DNA from: Actinomycetota bacterium
Lineage (GTDB): Bacteria; Actinomycetota; Actinomycetes; Streptosporangiales; Streptosporangiaceae
Direction: 5' to 3'
Length of the DNA stretch: 55,852 nucleotides
Assembly (NCBI GenBank): GCA_021324595.1
Contig: JAJPIV010000091.1
Span: 1 to 55,852, forward strand
Made by a program: the position numbers and the translations under genes. The notes under the pieces were generated by a model, which had not been told where the DNA came from, searched no databases, and saw nothing but the letters and a program-made list of their open reading frames with translations. Shown here piece by piece: positions 39,978 to 48,097 of the stretch; the first letter of the stretch is position 1; every line of letters starts with the position of its first letter.

Positions 39978-41531
39978 ATGCCCGACATCCTGACCGCGTA
40001 CGCCCGCAGCCAGCCGGACAAGCCGGCCGTGATCGAGGACCGTGACGGCAGCGTGACCACCTGGACGTACGCCGAGCTCGAGGCGGAGTCGAACCGGCTG
40101 GCGAACGCGCTGCGCGCCCTGGGCGCGGCACCGGGGGCGAAGGTGATCTGGTGCGGGCCGAACTCGCCGCAGGTGGTCGCGGTGGTGAACGCGACCAGGA
40201 AGATCGGCGCGGTGGCGGTCCCGCTCAGCTACCGGCTGACCCCGGCGGAGGCGCGCCACATCATCGAGCACTCCGACGCGGCGTTCGCCTACGTCGACGC
40301 CGACTACGCCGGCCTGCTCGGCGCAGGCTCGCCGGGCGCCGGGCGCATCGGCTCGCTGCGCGAGGTCCTCGTCTACGGCGGGCCGGCGCCCGCCGGGATG
40401 CTCGGCGAGGGCGCCGTCGCGGCCGCGCCCGCCGCGCCGCCCGGCAACCCGCCCAAGGCCGCCGGGACGATGATCTACACGTCGGGGACGACGGGCAGGC
40501 CCAAGGGCGCGGTGCGCCGGGTGCGCGACCAGCCCGCGGCCGCCGCCCTGCTCGGCCTGCTCGGTTATCGCGGCGATGACGTCTACCTCACCTCGGGGCC
40601 GCTCTACCACAGCGGCCCGGGCGCGTTCATGGGCGCGGCGCTCGCGTTCGGCCAGACGATCGTGGTGCAGCGCCGGTTCGACCCGCGGGACTGGCTGCGC
40701 CTGGTCGATGCCTACCAGGTCACCTCGACGTTCTCCGCCCCGGCGCCGATCCGCATGGTGTGCGCCCTGCCCGGGGAGGTCAAGGCCCGTTATGACCGCT
40801 CGTCGATGCGGATCATGCTGGCCAACGCCGCGCCGTGGAGCTTCGCGCTCAAGCAGGCGTACCTCGCCGACTTCCCCGCCGACTCGCTGTGGGAGATCTA
40901 CGGCTCCACCGAGCTGGGCGTCAACTGCGTGCTCGAGCCGAAGGACCAGCTGCGCAAGCCCGGCTCGTGCGGCAGGCCGGCGCCCGGCGTTGAGATCGTC
41001 CTGCTCGGCGAGGACGGCAGCGAGGTCACCGGGACCGGCCCGGATCACCCGGGCGAGCTCTGCGTGCGGTCGGCCGGGGTCTTCGACGAGTACTACAAGC
41101 AGCCGGAGAGCTACGAGGCGGCCCGGCGGGGGGACTATCACACGGTGGGCGACATCGCCTACCGGGACGAGGAGGGCTACTACTACATCTGCGACCGCAA
41201 GGCCGACATGATCATCTCCGGCGGCATGAACGTCTACCCGGCAGAGGTCGAGGCCGCGCTGGAGGAGCACCCCGCGATCTTCGACGTGGCGGTGTTCGGC
41301 ATACCGTCCCCGGAGTGGGGCGAGCTGGTGCATGCCACGGTCGTGCTGGCTCCCGGGGCGTCCCTGTCCCCCGCCGAGATCACCGCGTTCGCCCGCGAAC
41401 GGCTGGCCGGCTACAAGGTGCCGCGGTCGGTGGCGTTCACCAGCGAGCTGCCCCGGACCGGCTCGGGCAAGCTGCTCAAGCGCGAACTGCGCGCGCCCTA
41501 CTGGGCCGGGCACTCCCGGCAGGTCGGCTGA
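39978..41531 (+). CDS. Acyl-CoA synthetase (AMP-forming, ANL superfamily)
   Basis: 517 residues, ATG 39978 with gagga about 9 nt upstream. Motifs: MIYTSGTTGRPKGAVRR (P-loop, near residue 165), LWEIYGSTELGVN (A5), YHTVGDIAYRDEEGYYYICD and DRKADMIISGGMNVYPAEVE (A7-A8 hinge), and RTGSGKLLKREL with the catalytic Lys. It activates a carboxylic acid as adenylate, then CoA thioester. The FadD-like sequence does not define the acid. It is divergent from the BpsA operon across 254 bp, so it might supply acyl groups to that system, but this is unproven. Confidence 0.9.
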   Translation: MPDILTAYARSQPDKPAVIEDRDGSVTTWTYAELEAESNRLANALRALGAAPGAKVIWCGPNSPQVVAVVNATRKIGAVAVPLSYRLTPAEARHIIEHSDAAFAYVDADYAGLLGAGSPGAGRIGSLREVLVYGGPAPAGMLGEGAVAAAPAAPPGNPPKAAGTMIYTSGTTGRPKGAVRRVRDQPAAAALLGLLGYRGDDVYLTSGPLYHSGPGAFMGAALAFGQTIVVQRRFDPRDWLRLVDAYQVTSTFSAPAPIRMVCALPGEVKARYDRSSMRIMLANAAPWSFALKQAYLADFPADSLWEIYGSTELGVNCVLEPKDQLRKPGSCGRPAPGVEIVLLGEDGSEVTGTGPDHPGELCVRSAGVFDEYYKQPESYEAARRGDYHTVGDIAYRDEEGYYYICDRKADMIISGGMNVYPAEVEAALEEHPAIFDVAVFGIPSPEWGELVHATVVLAPGASLSPAEITAFARERLAGYKVPRSVAFTSELPRTGSGKLLKRELRAPYWAGHSRQVG

Positions 41532-41549
41532 GCACGGGCCCGCCGTGGG

Positions 41550-41555
41550 TAGGCT
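41550..41555 (+). promoter_or_regulatory. Candidate -10 for the CHAD-parA pair
   Basis: TAGGCT lies 37 nt before GTG 41587, in the short gap after the acyl-CoA synthetase gene. The -35 is not clear, so this is a weak assignment. Confidence 0.25.
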
Positions 41556-41586
41556 GGCGGCACCTGACCGCGCGAACCATGGGGCT

Positions 41587-43164
41587 GTGGCGGTGCGCAT
41601 CGCTTCGCGGGAGTTCGTCCTGGCCGGCCACGCGCCCGGCGCCGGGGTCTGGCAGGCCGGGGAGCCCGGGTTGCGGATCACGCCCGGCGGCCGGGCGCGC
41701 ACCGTCCGCCGCGCCTGGCTGGACACGTTCGACTGGCGGCTCTTCCGCGCCGGGCTGACCCTGGAGCTGCGCGCGCCCGGCCGGCCGGCCGGCCGCGGCG
41801 GGCGGGCGGGCGCGGTGCTGGTGCTCACCGGCCGGGACGGCCGGGCCGTGACGGGCGAGGCCGGGCCCGCGGCGCGCCCGCCGTTCCTGGCCGGCGCGCT
41901 GCCGGACGGACCGCTGCGCGCGCGGCTCGCCGCCGCCGCCGGCGTGCGGGCGCTGCTGCCGCTCGCCGAGGCGACCAGCGTGCTCACGGAGGCCCCGGCG
42001 CTGAACGCCGACGGCAAGACGGTGGCCGTGGTCACGCTGGACCGGTCCGAGCTCACCGCGCCGAGCCGGGCGGCCCTGCCCGCCCGGCTCGTGATCGGCC
42101 CGCTGCGCGGCTACCAGGCCGAGGCGGACCGGCTCGCCGCGGCGCTGGCCGGGGCGCCGGGCGTCGAACCCGCCGCCGGCTCCGCCTTCGAGACGGCCCT
42201 CGCCGCCGCCGGGCGAAGGCCCGGCGACTGCTCCGGCAGGGCAGACGTGCGGCTGTCCGCGGGCATGCCGGCAGCGGCGGCGGTCGCGGTCATCCTGCTC
42301 TCGCTGCTCGACGCCGCCGAGGCGAACGTGCCGGGGACCCTGCGTGACCTCGACACGGAGTTCCTGCACGACCTGCGGGTCGCGGTCCGCCGGACCCGCT
42401 CGGTGCTGAGGGCCGCCGGCGCTGCCCTGCCCCCGGGGCTGGCCGACCGGTACCGGGCCGAGTTCAAGTGGCTGGGCGACCTGACCACCCCGGTGCGCGA
42501 CCTGGACGTGTACCTGCTCGGCTACCCGGCGATGGCCGCTGGCCTGGTCGCGGCGGCGCCCGCCGACCTCGAGCCGTTCCGCGAGCGCCTGCGGCAGCGC
42601 CGTGCGCGGGCCCGCGGGCGTCTGGTCCGCGGGCTGCGGTCGGAGCGGTTCGCCGACCTGGCCGCCGGCTGGCGGCGGGACCTCGCCGGACTCGCGGGCG
42701 CCTCCGGCGGGCCATCGGCCGGCGAGCTGGCGGCCGGCCAGATCGCGCGGGCGCACCGCCGGGCGCTGCTGCTCGGCGGCTCGATCGGCCCCGGCTCGCC
42801 CCCGCAGGCGCTGCACGAGCTGCGGAAGGCCTGCAAGGAGCTGCGGTACCTGCTGGAGGCCTTCGCCTCGCTGCACGACCCCGCTCGCCAGCGGCGCGCG
42901 GTCCGCGAGCTCAAGGCCCTGCAGGACTGCCTGGGGCGCTTCCAGGACGCCGAGGTGCAGCTGGCCGTCCTGCGCGAGATCGCCGGGCAGCTGCACGCGG
43001 ATGGCTCGGCACCCGCCGCGGCGCTGCTGGCGATGGGGGAGGCCGCCGGCGCTGTCGCGGCCAGGCAGGCCGCCGCCCGCGGCGAGTTCGCCGAGCGGTT
43101 CGCCGGATTCGCCAGCCCCGGCGGGCGGGCCCGGATCCGGGCGCTGACCCGGGGCGCGCGGTGA
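41587..43164 (+). CDS. CYTH-like/CHAD domain protein
   Basis: 525 residues from GTG 41587 (41593 also possible). Residues about 1-210 resemble a divergent CYTH (triphosphate tunnel) domain: RTVRRAWLDTFDWRLFRAGL, LELRAPG and VAVVTLDRSEL; the tunnel EXEXK motif is not evident. Residues about 235-520 are CHAD: DLDTEFLHDLRVAVRRTRSV, FKWLGDLTTPVRDLDVYLLG, LHELRKACKELRYLLEAFAS and LKALQDCLGRFQDAEVQL, with the conserved His and basic residues. CHAD domains bind inorganic polyphosphate and localise to polyphosphate granules. The stop overlaps parA by GTGA. Confidence 0.88.
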   Translation: MAVRIASREFVLAGHAPGAGVWQAGEPGLRITPGGRARTVRRAWLDTFDWRLFRAGLTLELRAPGRPAGRGGRAGAVLVLTGRDGRAVTGEAGPAARPPFLAGALPDGPLRARLAAAAGVRALLPLAEATSVLTEAPALNADGKTVAVVTLDRSELTAPSRAALPARLVIGPLRGYQAEADRLAAALAGAPGVEPAAGSAFETALAAAGRRPGDCSGRADVRLSAGMPAAAAVAVILLSLLDAAEANVPGTLRDLDTEFLHDLRVAVRRTRSVLRAAGAALPPGLADRYRAEFKWLGDLTTPVRDLDVYLLGYPAMAAGLVAAAPADLEPFRERLRQRRARARGRLVRGLRSERFADLAAGWRRDLAGLAGASGGPSAGELAAGQIARAHRRALLLGGSIGPGSPPQALHELRKACKELRYLLEAFASLHDPARQRRAVRELKALQDCLGRFQDAEVQLAVLREIAGQLHADGSAPAAALLAMGEAAGAVAARQAAARGEFAERFAGFASPGGRARIRALTRGAR

Positions 43165-43976
43165 AGGTCCTCGCCGCCTACGCCATCAAGGGCGGGGTCG
43201 GCAAGACCGCCGCCGCGGTCAGCCTCGCCTGCCTGGCCGCGGGCGACGGCATGCGGGTGCTGCTGTGGGACCTGGACCCGCAGTCGGCGGCCACCTTCAT
43301 GTTCCGCGTCCGGCCGAAGGTCAAGGGCGGCGGGAGGGCGCTGGTCGCGGGCCGGCTCCCGGCCCGGGATGCGATCAAGGCGACCGACTTCCCCGGCCTG
43401 GACCTGCTCCCGGCTGACTTCACCTACCGCAACCTCGACCTGCACCTGGACGGGCAGGCCAAGCCGGCCACCCGGCTGCGCGCCGTGCTGCGGCCGCTGC
43501 GGCCCGAGTACGACCTGGTCGTGCTCGACTGCCCGCCGGGCATCTCGCTGCTGTCGGAGAACGTCCTGCGCGCCGCGGACCTGCTGCTCGTGCCGGTCAT
43601 CCCGGCCACGCTGTCGGTGCGCACGCTGGACCAGCTCGCCGGCTTCATCGCCGGGCTCGGCGGCAGGCACCCCCAGCTGCTGTCGTTCTGGTCCATGGTC
43701 GACCGGCGCAAGCTCCTGCACCGCCAGATCACGGCGGGGCCGCCGGAGGGTCACGGCGACGGCATGGCCTCGACCGCGATACCCGCGCTGTCGGCGATCG
43801 AGCGGATGTTCGCCGAGCGCCGGCCGGTGACCGCGGCCGCGCCGCGCGGCCAGGCCGCGCGGTGCTACCAGGGCCTGTGGCGCGAGGCGCAGGCGCGGCT
43901 GGGCCTGCGGCCCGCGGAGGCGGGCGCATCCGGGCTCAGCCCAGGCCCCGCAGGAAGGCGATCATCGCCTCGCTGA
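43161..43976 (+). CDS. ParA/MinD-like P-loop ATPase coupled to the CHAD gene
   Basis: 271 residues from GTG 43161. Deviant Walker A with signature Lys: VLAAYAIKGGVGKTAAAVSL. Switch I region: VLLWDLDPQSAATFMF. Walker B: YDLVVLDCPPGISLLSENVL. The last 25 residues are low complexity and overlap the convergent epoxide hydrolase gene by 41 nt. ParA ATPases position cargo (plasmids, carboxysomes, chemoreceptors) on the nucleoid. No parB or parS-like repeat is nearby; the only coupled partner is the CHAD protein, suggesting a non-chromosomal cargo. Confidence 0.88.
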   Translation: MKVLAAYAIKGGVGKTAAAVSLACLAAGDGMRVLLWDLDPQSAATFMFRVRPKVKGGGRALVAGRLPARDAIKATDFPGLDLLPADFTYRNLDLHLDGQAKPATRLRAVLRPLRPEYDLVVLDCPPGISLLSENVLRAADLLLVPVIPATLSVRTLDQLAGFIAGLGGRHPQLLSFWSMVDRRKLLHRQITAGPPEGHGDGMASTAIPALSAIERMFAERRPVTAAAPRGQAARCYQGLWREAQARLGLRPAEAGASGLSPGPAGRRSSPR

Positions 43977-44886
43977 CCTGGGCGGGCCGCTCCTGCTGGG
44001 TCCAGTGCCCGCAGCCGGGGAGCAGCCGCGCCTCGCGCAGCCCGGGTGCCGCCGCGGCCAGGCCGGCCAGCATCGCCGGACCGCCCGAGAAGCTGACCAC
44101 CAGGTCGCGGTCTCCGGCCAGGTACAGCGCGGGCACGCCGACCCGCGCGTGCCGCCAGGCGGCCATCAGCTCCCAGCTGCGGTCCAGGCTCCGGTACCAG
44201 TTCAGCGGCCCGGTGAAGCCGGAGCGCGCGAACTGCCCCGCGTAGGCCTCGATGTCGCGGCTGGTGAGCCAGGCCGGCAGCGACCTGGGCTCGGGGCACA
44301 GGTCGAGCAGGCCGCCGCCCTCCGGGACGACCGGGACGCCGCTGAGCGGCCCGTCGCCGGAGGCCGCGACCAGGAGCCGGCGGAACGTCGCCGCCGGGTC
44401 GCGCGCCAGCTCGGCATCGGCGGGGCCCTCTTGCTGGAAGTAGCAGATGTAGAACCGGTCGGAGTAGAGCGCGCGCAGCGCCTCGACCGGCGGGGTGCTG
44501 CCCCGCGGCAGGTAGGGCACGCTCAGCCCGATCACGCCGCGGATCCGGTCGGGGCGCAGCAGCGCGGCGTTCCAGGCCACCGGCGCCCCCCAGTCGTGCC
44601 CTGCCACGACCGCGCGCTCCTCGCCGAGGGCGTCGATCAGGCCGATCACGTCGCCCACCAGGTGCAGCATCGTGTAGCCGGCCGGGTCGGCCGGGCCGCC
44701 GGTCTCGCCGTAGCCCCGCTGGTCGGGGGCGACCGCATGGTACCCGGCCGCCGCGAGGGCGGGGAGCTGGTGGCGCCAGGAGTACCAGGACTCGGGGAAC
44801 CCGTGCAGCAGCAGGACCAGCGGCCCCGACCCGGCCTCGGCGACGCGGATCCTCAGGTCCCCGGCGTCGATCACCCGGTGGGTCAC
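43936..44886 (-). CDS. Alpha/beta-hydrolase, epoxide hydrolase type
   Basis: 316 residues from GTG 44886. The oxyanion motif is LLHGFPESWYSWRHQLPAL, the nucleophile Asp is in VVAGHDWGAPVAWNAALL, and a cap domain follows (TGPLNWYRSLDRSWELMA). The acid Asp is in YLAGDRDLVV and the His in LLPGCGHWTQQERPAQV. Asp rather than Ser as nucleophile points to epoxide hydrolases or haloacid-type members; PDQRGYGETG is typical of soluble epoxide hydrolases. No signal peptide. Both ends touch unrelated neighbours, so it is probably monocistronic. Confidence 0.88.
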   Translation of the reverse strand: MTHRVIDAGDLRIRVAEAGSGPLVLLLHGFPESWYSWRHQLPALAAAGYHAVAPDQRGYGETGGPADPAGYTMLHLVGDVIGLIDALGEERAVVAGHDWGAPVAWNAALLRPDRIRGVIGLSVPYLPRGSTPPVEALRALYSDRFYICYFQQEGPADAELARDPAATFRRLLVAASGDGPLSGVPVVPEGGGLLDLCPEPRSLPAWLTSRDIEAYAGQFARSGFTGPLNWYRSLDRSWELMAAWRHARVGVPALYLAGDRDLVVSFSGGPAMLAGLAAAAPGLREARLLPGCGHWTQQERPAQVSEAMIAFLRGLG

Positions 44887-44966
44887 GGGCTGCTCAGCGC
44901 TGGCGGGCCCGCCCGGGGGATGGCGCCCGTCCCCGGACCGGGCCGGCCCCAGCCGGTCGCCCGCGG

Positions 44967-45386
44967 CTACCGCCGGCCCTGCCAGGCGCCCCCGGAGCAC
45001 GAGGCGGGGGCGACCGTCGCCAGGCAGTGCACCACCCCGGTGGTGCTGAGCGGGCTGGCCGGTGCCGCGGGGACGGCCGCCCGGGCGCCGGCGGGCGACC
45101 GGAGCGGCACCGACTGCCGCGCCGAGGGCGTCGCCCGCGGCAGGTGCGTGGCCGGGCCGCCGCTGGCGAGCCGGAACGCGCTGAGGATGTAGATCACCAC
45201 CGCGGCCGCGGCGACCACGCCGAGGAGCATCAGCGAGAACGTCACCCGCGCCCGCCTGCCCCGCATCACCTCGGTGAAGCCTGGCCTGCCGAAGGCGGCG
45301 AGCCGCGCGGCCAAGCGCGGATCGTCAGCGGCGAGCATGCGCTCCATCTCCTCGAGGATGCGCTGCTCATCCATGGGAAGCGCCAC
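44967..45386 (-). CDS. DUF3040 membrane protein
   Basis: 139 residues, GTG 45386 with ggaggtgac upstream. The N-terminal MALPMDEQRILEEMERMLAA and DDPRLAARLAAFGRP are the DUF3040 signature, and a single transmembrane helix follows (VTFSLMLLGVVAAAAVVIYIL, about residues 48-68). The C-terminus is a Pro/Ala/Ser-rich extracytoplasmic tail with two Cys. The function is unknown; DUF3040 proteins are small actinobacterial membrane proteins. It is transcribed away from the radical SAM gene. Confidence 0.8.
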   Translation of the reverse strand: MALPMDEQRILEEMERMLAADDPRLAARLAAFGRPGFTEVMRGRRARVTFSLMLLGVVAAAAVVIYILSAFRLASGGPATHLPRATPSARQSVPLRSPAGARAAVPAAPASPLSTTGVVHCLATVAPASCSGGAWQGRR

Positions 45387-45546
45387 GTGTCACCTCCGCC
45401 GCCGCCCGTCCGCCGGGTCACCGGCTGGACTGATCCTTACTATCCCCTGATGGAAGATCTTTTACCGGCCCATGACCCAAGACTAATCGCGACCATACCT
45501 ACGTGGAAAGAATCGAAAGTATGTCGTAGCCGGCGGGACGCGCTGA

Positions 45547-45562
45547 TCGAACACTCGTTTGA
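45547..45562. promoter_or_regulatory. LexA-type SOS box 1
   Basis: tcgaacactcgtttga matches the actinobacterial LexA dyad TCGAAC-N4-GTTCGA with one mismatch (GTTTGA). It overlaps the -35 hexamer ttgact (45559-45564) of the radical SAM promoter. Confidence 0.75.
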
Positions 45563-45587
45563 CTTCTTCGAACGGCTGTTCTAGCAT
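45559..45587 (+). promoter_or_regulatory. Housekeeping promoter of the radical SAM gene
   Basis: -35 ttgact (45559-45564), 17-nt spacer, -10 tagcat (45582-45587). ATG 45595 lies 13 nt after the first base of the -10, so the mRNA should be leaderless. Both SOS boxes overlap this promoter. Confidence 0.7.
45568..45583. promoter_or_regulatory. LexA-type SOS box 2
   Basis: tcgaacggctgttcta matches TCGAAC-N4-GTTCGA with one mismatch (GTTCTA). It fills most of the spacer and touches the -10. Its start is 21 nt, two helical turns, from box 1. Confidence 0.75.
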
Positions 45588-45594
45588 GGCGGCC

Positions 45595-46698
45595 ATGCGC
45601 TGGGAGGGCCTGCTGGCCGTCGCCGGCCCGCCCGGGGCCGGCGACGGCACGCGGTGCGGCGGAGCGGGCGCGCCCGGGGCCGCCCCCGTGCTCTTCGGGC
45701 GCGAGCTGGCCGCCCGCTCCTTCGACACGCCCGGCTTCCGGGGCATGACGTTCTTCGAGGTCCGGGCCAGGTCGATCATCAACCAGGTGCCGCCCGCCTC
45801 GCGGATGCCGTTCCGCTGGACGGTCAACCCCTACCGGGGGTGCAGCCACGCCTGCCGGTACTGCTTCGCCAGGAACACCCACACCTACCTGGACCTCGGC
45901 GCCGGGCGCGACTTCGACTCCAAGATCGTCGTCAAGGTCAACGCGGCCGAGCTCGTGCGGCGGGAGCTCTCCTCCCCCCGCTGGCAGGGCGAGCACATCG
46001 CGATGGGCACCAACGTCGACTGCTACCAGCGCGCCGAGGGAAGGTACCGGCTGATGCCCGGCATCATCGCCGCCCTGCGCGACGCCCGGAACCCGTTCTC
46101 CATCCTCACCAAGGGCACGCTGATCCTGCGCGACCTCGACCTGCTCGCCGAGGCCGCGCAGGTCACCTCGGTCGCGCTGAACGTGTCCGTGGGCATCACG
46201 GACCCGCAGCTGTCCCGGTCCGTGGAGCCGGGGGCGCCCAGCCCCCAGCGGCGGCTGGACGCCTGCGCCGCCATCACCGCCCGCGGCCTGCGGTGCGGCG
46301 TCCTGATGGGACCAGTCCTGCCGTACCTGACCGACTCGCCCGCCCAGATCGACGCGGCCGTCCGGCAGATCGCGGCGGCGGGCGCGGCGAGCGTGAGCCC
46401 GATCGTGCTGCACCTGCGGCCGGGCGCCCGGGAGTGGTACCTCAGCTGGCTTGCCGAGCACCACCCCGGGCTGGTCGGGCGGTACGAGCGGCTGTACCGG
46501 TCCGGCGCCTACGTCCCGGCCAGCTACGCCGGGCGGATCGGCGGCCTGGTGGCCGAGGCGGCGCGGCGGCACGGGGTCGGCAGCGCCAGCCCCGCGGCCA
46601 CCCGGAGGATGCCGTCCGGCCCGGCCGGCCGGGCCGCCGCCGCCATCCGGCCGCGCGCGCCGGGCCCGGGCGCCGGGGTGCAGCTCGCCCTGCTGTAG
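45595..46698 (+). CDS. Rv2578c-family radical SAM protein
   Basis: 367 residues from ATG 45595 (MRWEGLLAV). The [4Fe-4S]-binding CX3CX2C motif is in YRGCSHACRYCFARNTHTYL near residue 88. Flanking family blocks are INQVPPASRMPFRWTVNPYR, AMGTNVDCYQRAEGRYRLMP, FSILTKGTLILRDLDLLAEA, and WYLSWLAEHHPGLVGRYERL. This is the M. tuberculosis Rv2578c family, distantly like spore photoproduct lyase (SplB). The reaction is unknown. Dual SOS boxes over its promoter imply induction by DNA damage and a role in repair. The ATG at 45586 is possible but falls inside the -10. Confidence 0.9.
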   Translation: MRWEGLLAVAGPPGAGDGTRCGGAGAPGAAPVLFGRELAARSFDTPGFRGMTFFEVRARSIINQVPPASRMPFRWTVNPYRGCSHACRYCFARNTHTYLDLGAGRDFDSKIVVKVNAAELVRRELSSPRWQGEHIAMGTNVDCYQRAEGRYRLMPGIIAALRDARNPFSILTKGTLILRDLDLLAEAAQVTSVALNVSVGITDPQLSRSVEPGAPSPQRRLDACAAITARGLRCGVLMGPVLPYLTDSPAQIDAAVRQIAAAGAASVSPIVLHLRPGAREWYLSWLAEHHPGLVGRYERLYRSGAYVPASYAGRIGGLVAEAARRHGVGSASPAATRRMPSGPAGRAAAAIRPRAPGPGAGVQLALL

Positions 46699-46739
46699 CG
46701 GCCGCTCGCCCCGGCGGCCGGGCAGGCCGCGCCCGCACG

Positions 46740-46745
46740 TAGAGT
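46740..46745 (+). promoter_or_regulatory. Candidate -10 hexamer for leaderless menF
   Basis: TAGAGT begins 14 nt before GTG 46754, with no Shine-Dalgarno. No clear -35. Confidence 0.4.
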
Positions 46746-46753
46746 GGTGTGCC

Positions 46754-48070
46754 GTGGGATCTTCGAGCGGCGGGGCACCGGACCGCGCGCCCGGCCGGCT
46801 GGTCGTCCGCACCGTGGCCGTGCCCGATCCCGGTGACCTGATCGGCCGGCTCCCGGGGCCGCGCCCGCTGGCCTGGATCCGCCGGGGCGAGGGCCTCGTC
46901 GGCTGGGGATCCGCCGCCATGATCACGCTCCCGGCCGGCGCCGACCGGTTCGCCGCCGGCGAGAAGTGGCTACGCGAGATCTTCGACGGGGCCGAGGTCA
47001 CCGACGAGGTGCGCGTTCCGGGCAGCGGACCGGTCGCGTTCGGCAGCTTCACGTTCGACCCGGCCTCGGACGGTTCGGTGCTGATCGTGCCGCGCACGGT
47101 GGCCGGGCGCAGGGACGGCGCCGCGTGGGTGACCACGATCAGCCCCGAGCGCGACTCCCGGGCGGCGCCGGGGGATCCGGGCGCGGCCCCGCCGCGCGCC
47201 GGGCTGCCGCGGCGCGCGCCGCTGAGCGCGCCGCTGAGCGCGCCGTCCGCTGTGCGCTGGTCGGACGGCCGCCTGACCGCGCCCGAGTGGGAGCACGCGG
47301 TCGCCGCCGCGGTGGCCGCGATCCGGGCGGGAGCCGTGCGCAAGGTGGTGCTCGCCCTGGACCTGTACGCGGTCGCCGCGCAGGACCTGGACGCCCGGGT
47401 GCTGCTGTCCAGGCTGGCCGAGCGCTACCCGGACTGCTACACGTTCTCCTGCGCCGGCCTGGTCGGCGCGACGCCGGAGCTGTACATCCGGCGCACTGGC
47501 AGGGCCCTGCACTCGCTCGTGCTCGCCGGCACCATGCCGCGGGGGGCGACGGCCGGGGAGGATGCCCGGATCGGCGCGCGCCTGCTCGCATCGGCCAAGG
47601 ACCAGGACGAGCACCAGTACGCCGTCGCCGACGTCCGCGCCGCGCTCGCGCCGCTGTGCGCGAGCCTGGAGGTGGAGGGCACGCCGAGCCTGCTCCGCCT
47701 CGCCAACGTCCAGCACCTTGCCACCCGCGTGAACGGCACGCTGGCCGACGGCGAGGCTGCCTGCTCGGCGCTGGCCCTGGCCGCCGCGCTGCACCCGACC
47801 GCGGCCGTGTGCGGCACGCCGGCCGAGCCGGCGATGGAGCTGATCCGCGAGCTGGAGGTGATGGACCGTGGCCGCTATGGCGGGCCGGTCGGCTGGATGG
47901 ACGCCCACGGGAACGGCGAGTGGGGCATCGCGCTGCGCTGCGGCGAGATCTCCGGCCGCCAGGCCAGGCTGTTCGCCGGCTGCGGGATCGTCGCCGGTTC
48001 CGACCCCGCCGCCGAGCTCGCCGAGGCTAGGGCCAAGTTCTGGCCGATGCGCCACGCGATCGAAGGCTAA
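46754..48070 (+). CDS. menF: Isochorismate synthase
   Basis: 438 residues from GTG 46754. It converts chorismate to isochorismate, the committed step of menaquinone synthesis. The ADC/isochorismate synthase fold is recognisable by VRKVVLALDLYAVAAQDLDA near residue 195, YTFSCAGLVGATPELYIRR, LVLAGTMPRGATAGEDARIG, ASAKDQDEHQYAV, ALHPTAAVCGTPAEPAMELI, and the C-terminal EWGIALRCGEISGRQARLFA, GCGIVAGSDPAAELAE, AKFWPMRHAI. Other men genes (menD, menC, menE) lie 2.6-7 kb downstream. The gad gene follows 27 nt after its stop, so they may be co-transcribed. Confidence 0.9.
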   Translation: MGSSSGGAPDRAPGRLVVRTVAVPDPGDLIGRLPGPRPLAWIRRGEGLVGWGSAAMITLPAGADRFAAGEKWLREIFDGAEVTDEVRVPGSGPVAFGSFTFDPASDGSVLIVPRTVAGRRDGAAWVTTISPERDSRAAPGDPGAAPPRAGLPRRAPLSAPLSAPSAVRWSDGRLTAPEWEHAVAAAVAAIRAGAVRKVVLALDLYAVAAQDLDARVLLSRLAERYPDCYTFSCAGLVGATPELYIRRTGRALHSLVLAGTMPRGATAGEDARIGARLLASAKDQDEHQYAVADVRAALAPLCASLEVEGTPSLLRLANVQHLATRVNGTLADGEAACSALALAAALHPTAAVCGTPAEPAMELIRELEVMDRGRYGGPVGWMDAHGNGEWGIALRCGEISGRQARLFAGCGIVAGSDPAAELAEARAKFWPMRHAIEG

Positions 48071-48097
48071 GGCGGCTGCGGCGCCCGGGGAGCCGGC

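Noticed and set aside
42468-43160. Longer ParA starting inside the CHAD gene
   Set aside because: The frame is open, but the sequence before GTG 43161 is a shadow of CHAD; the P-loop start and GTGA overlap fix the start at 43161.
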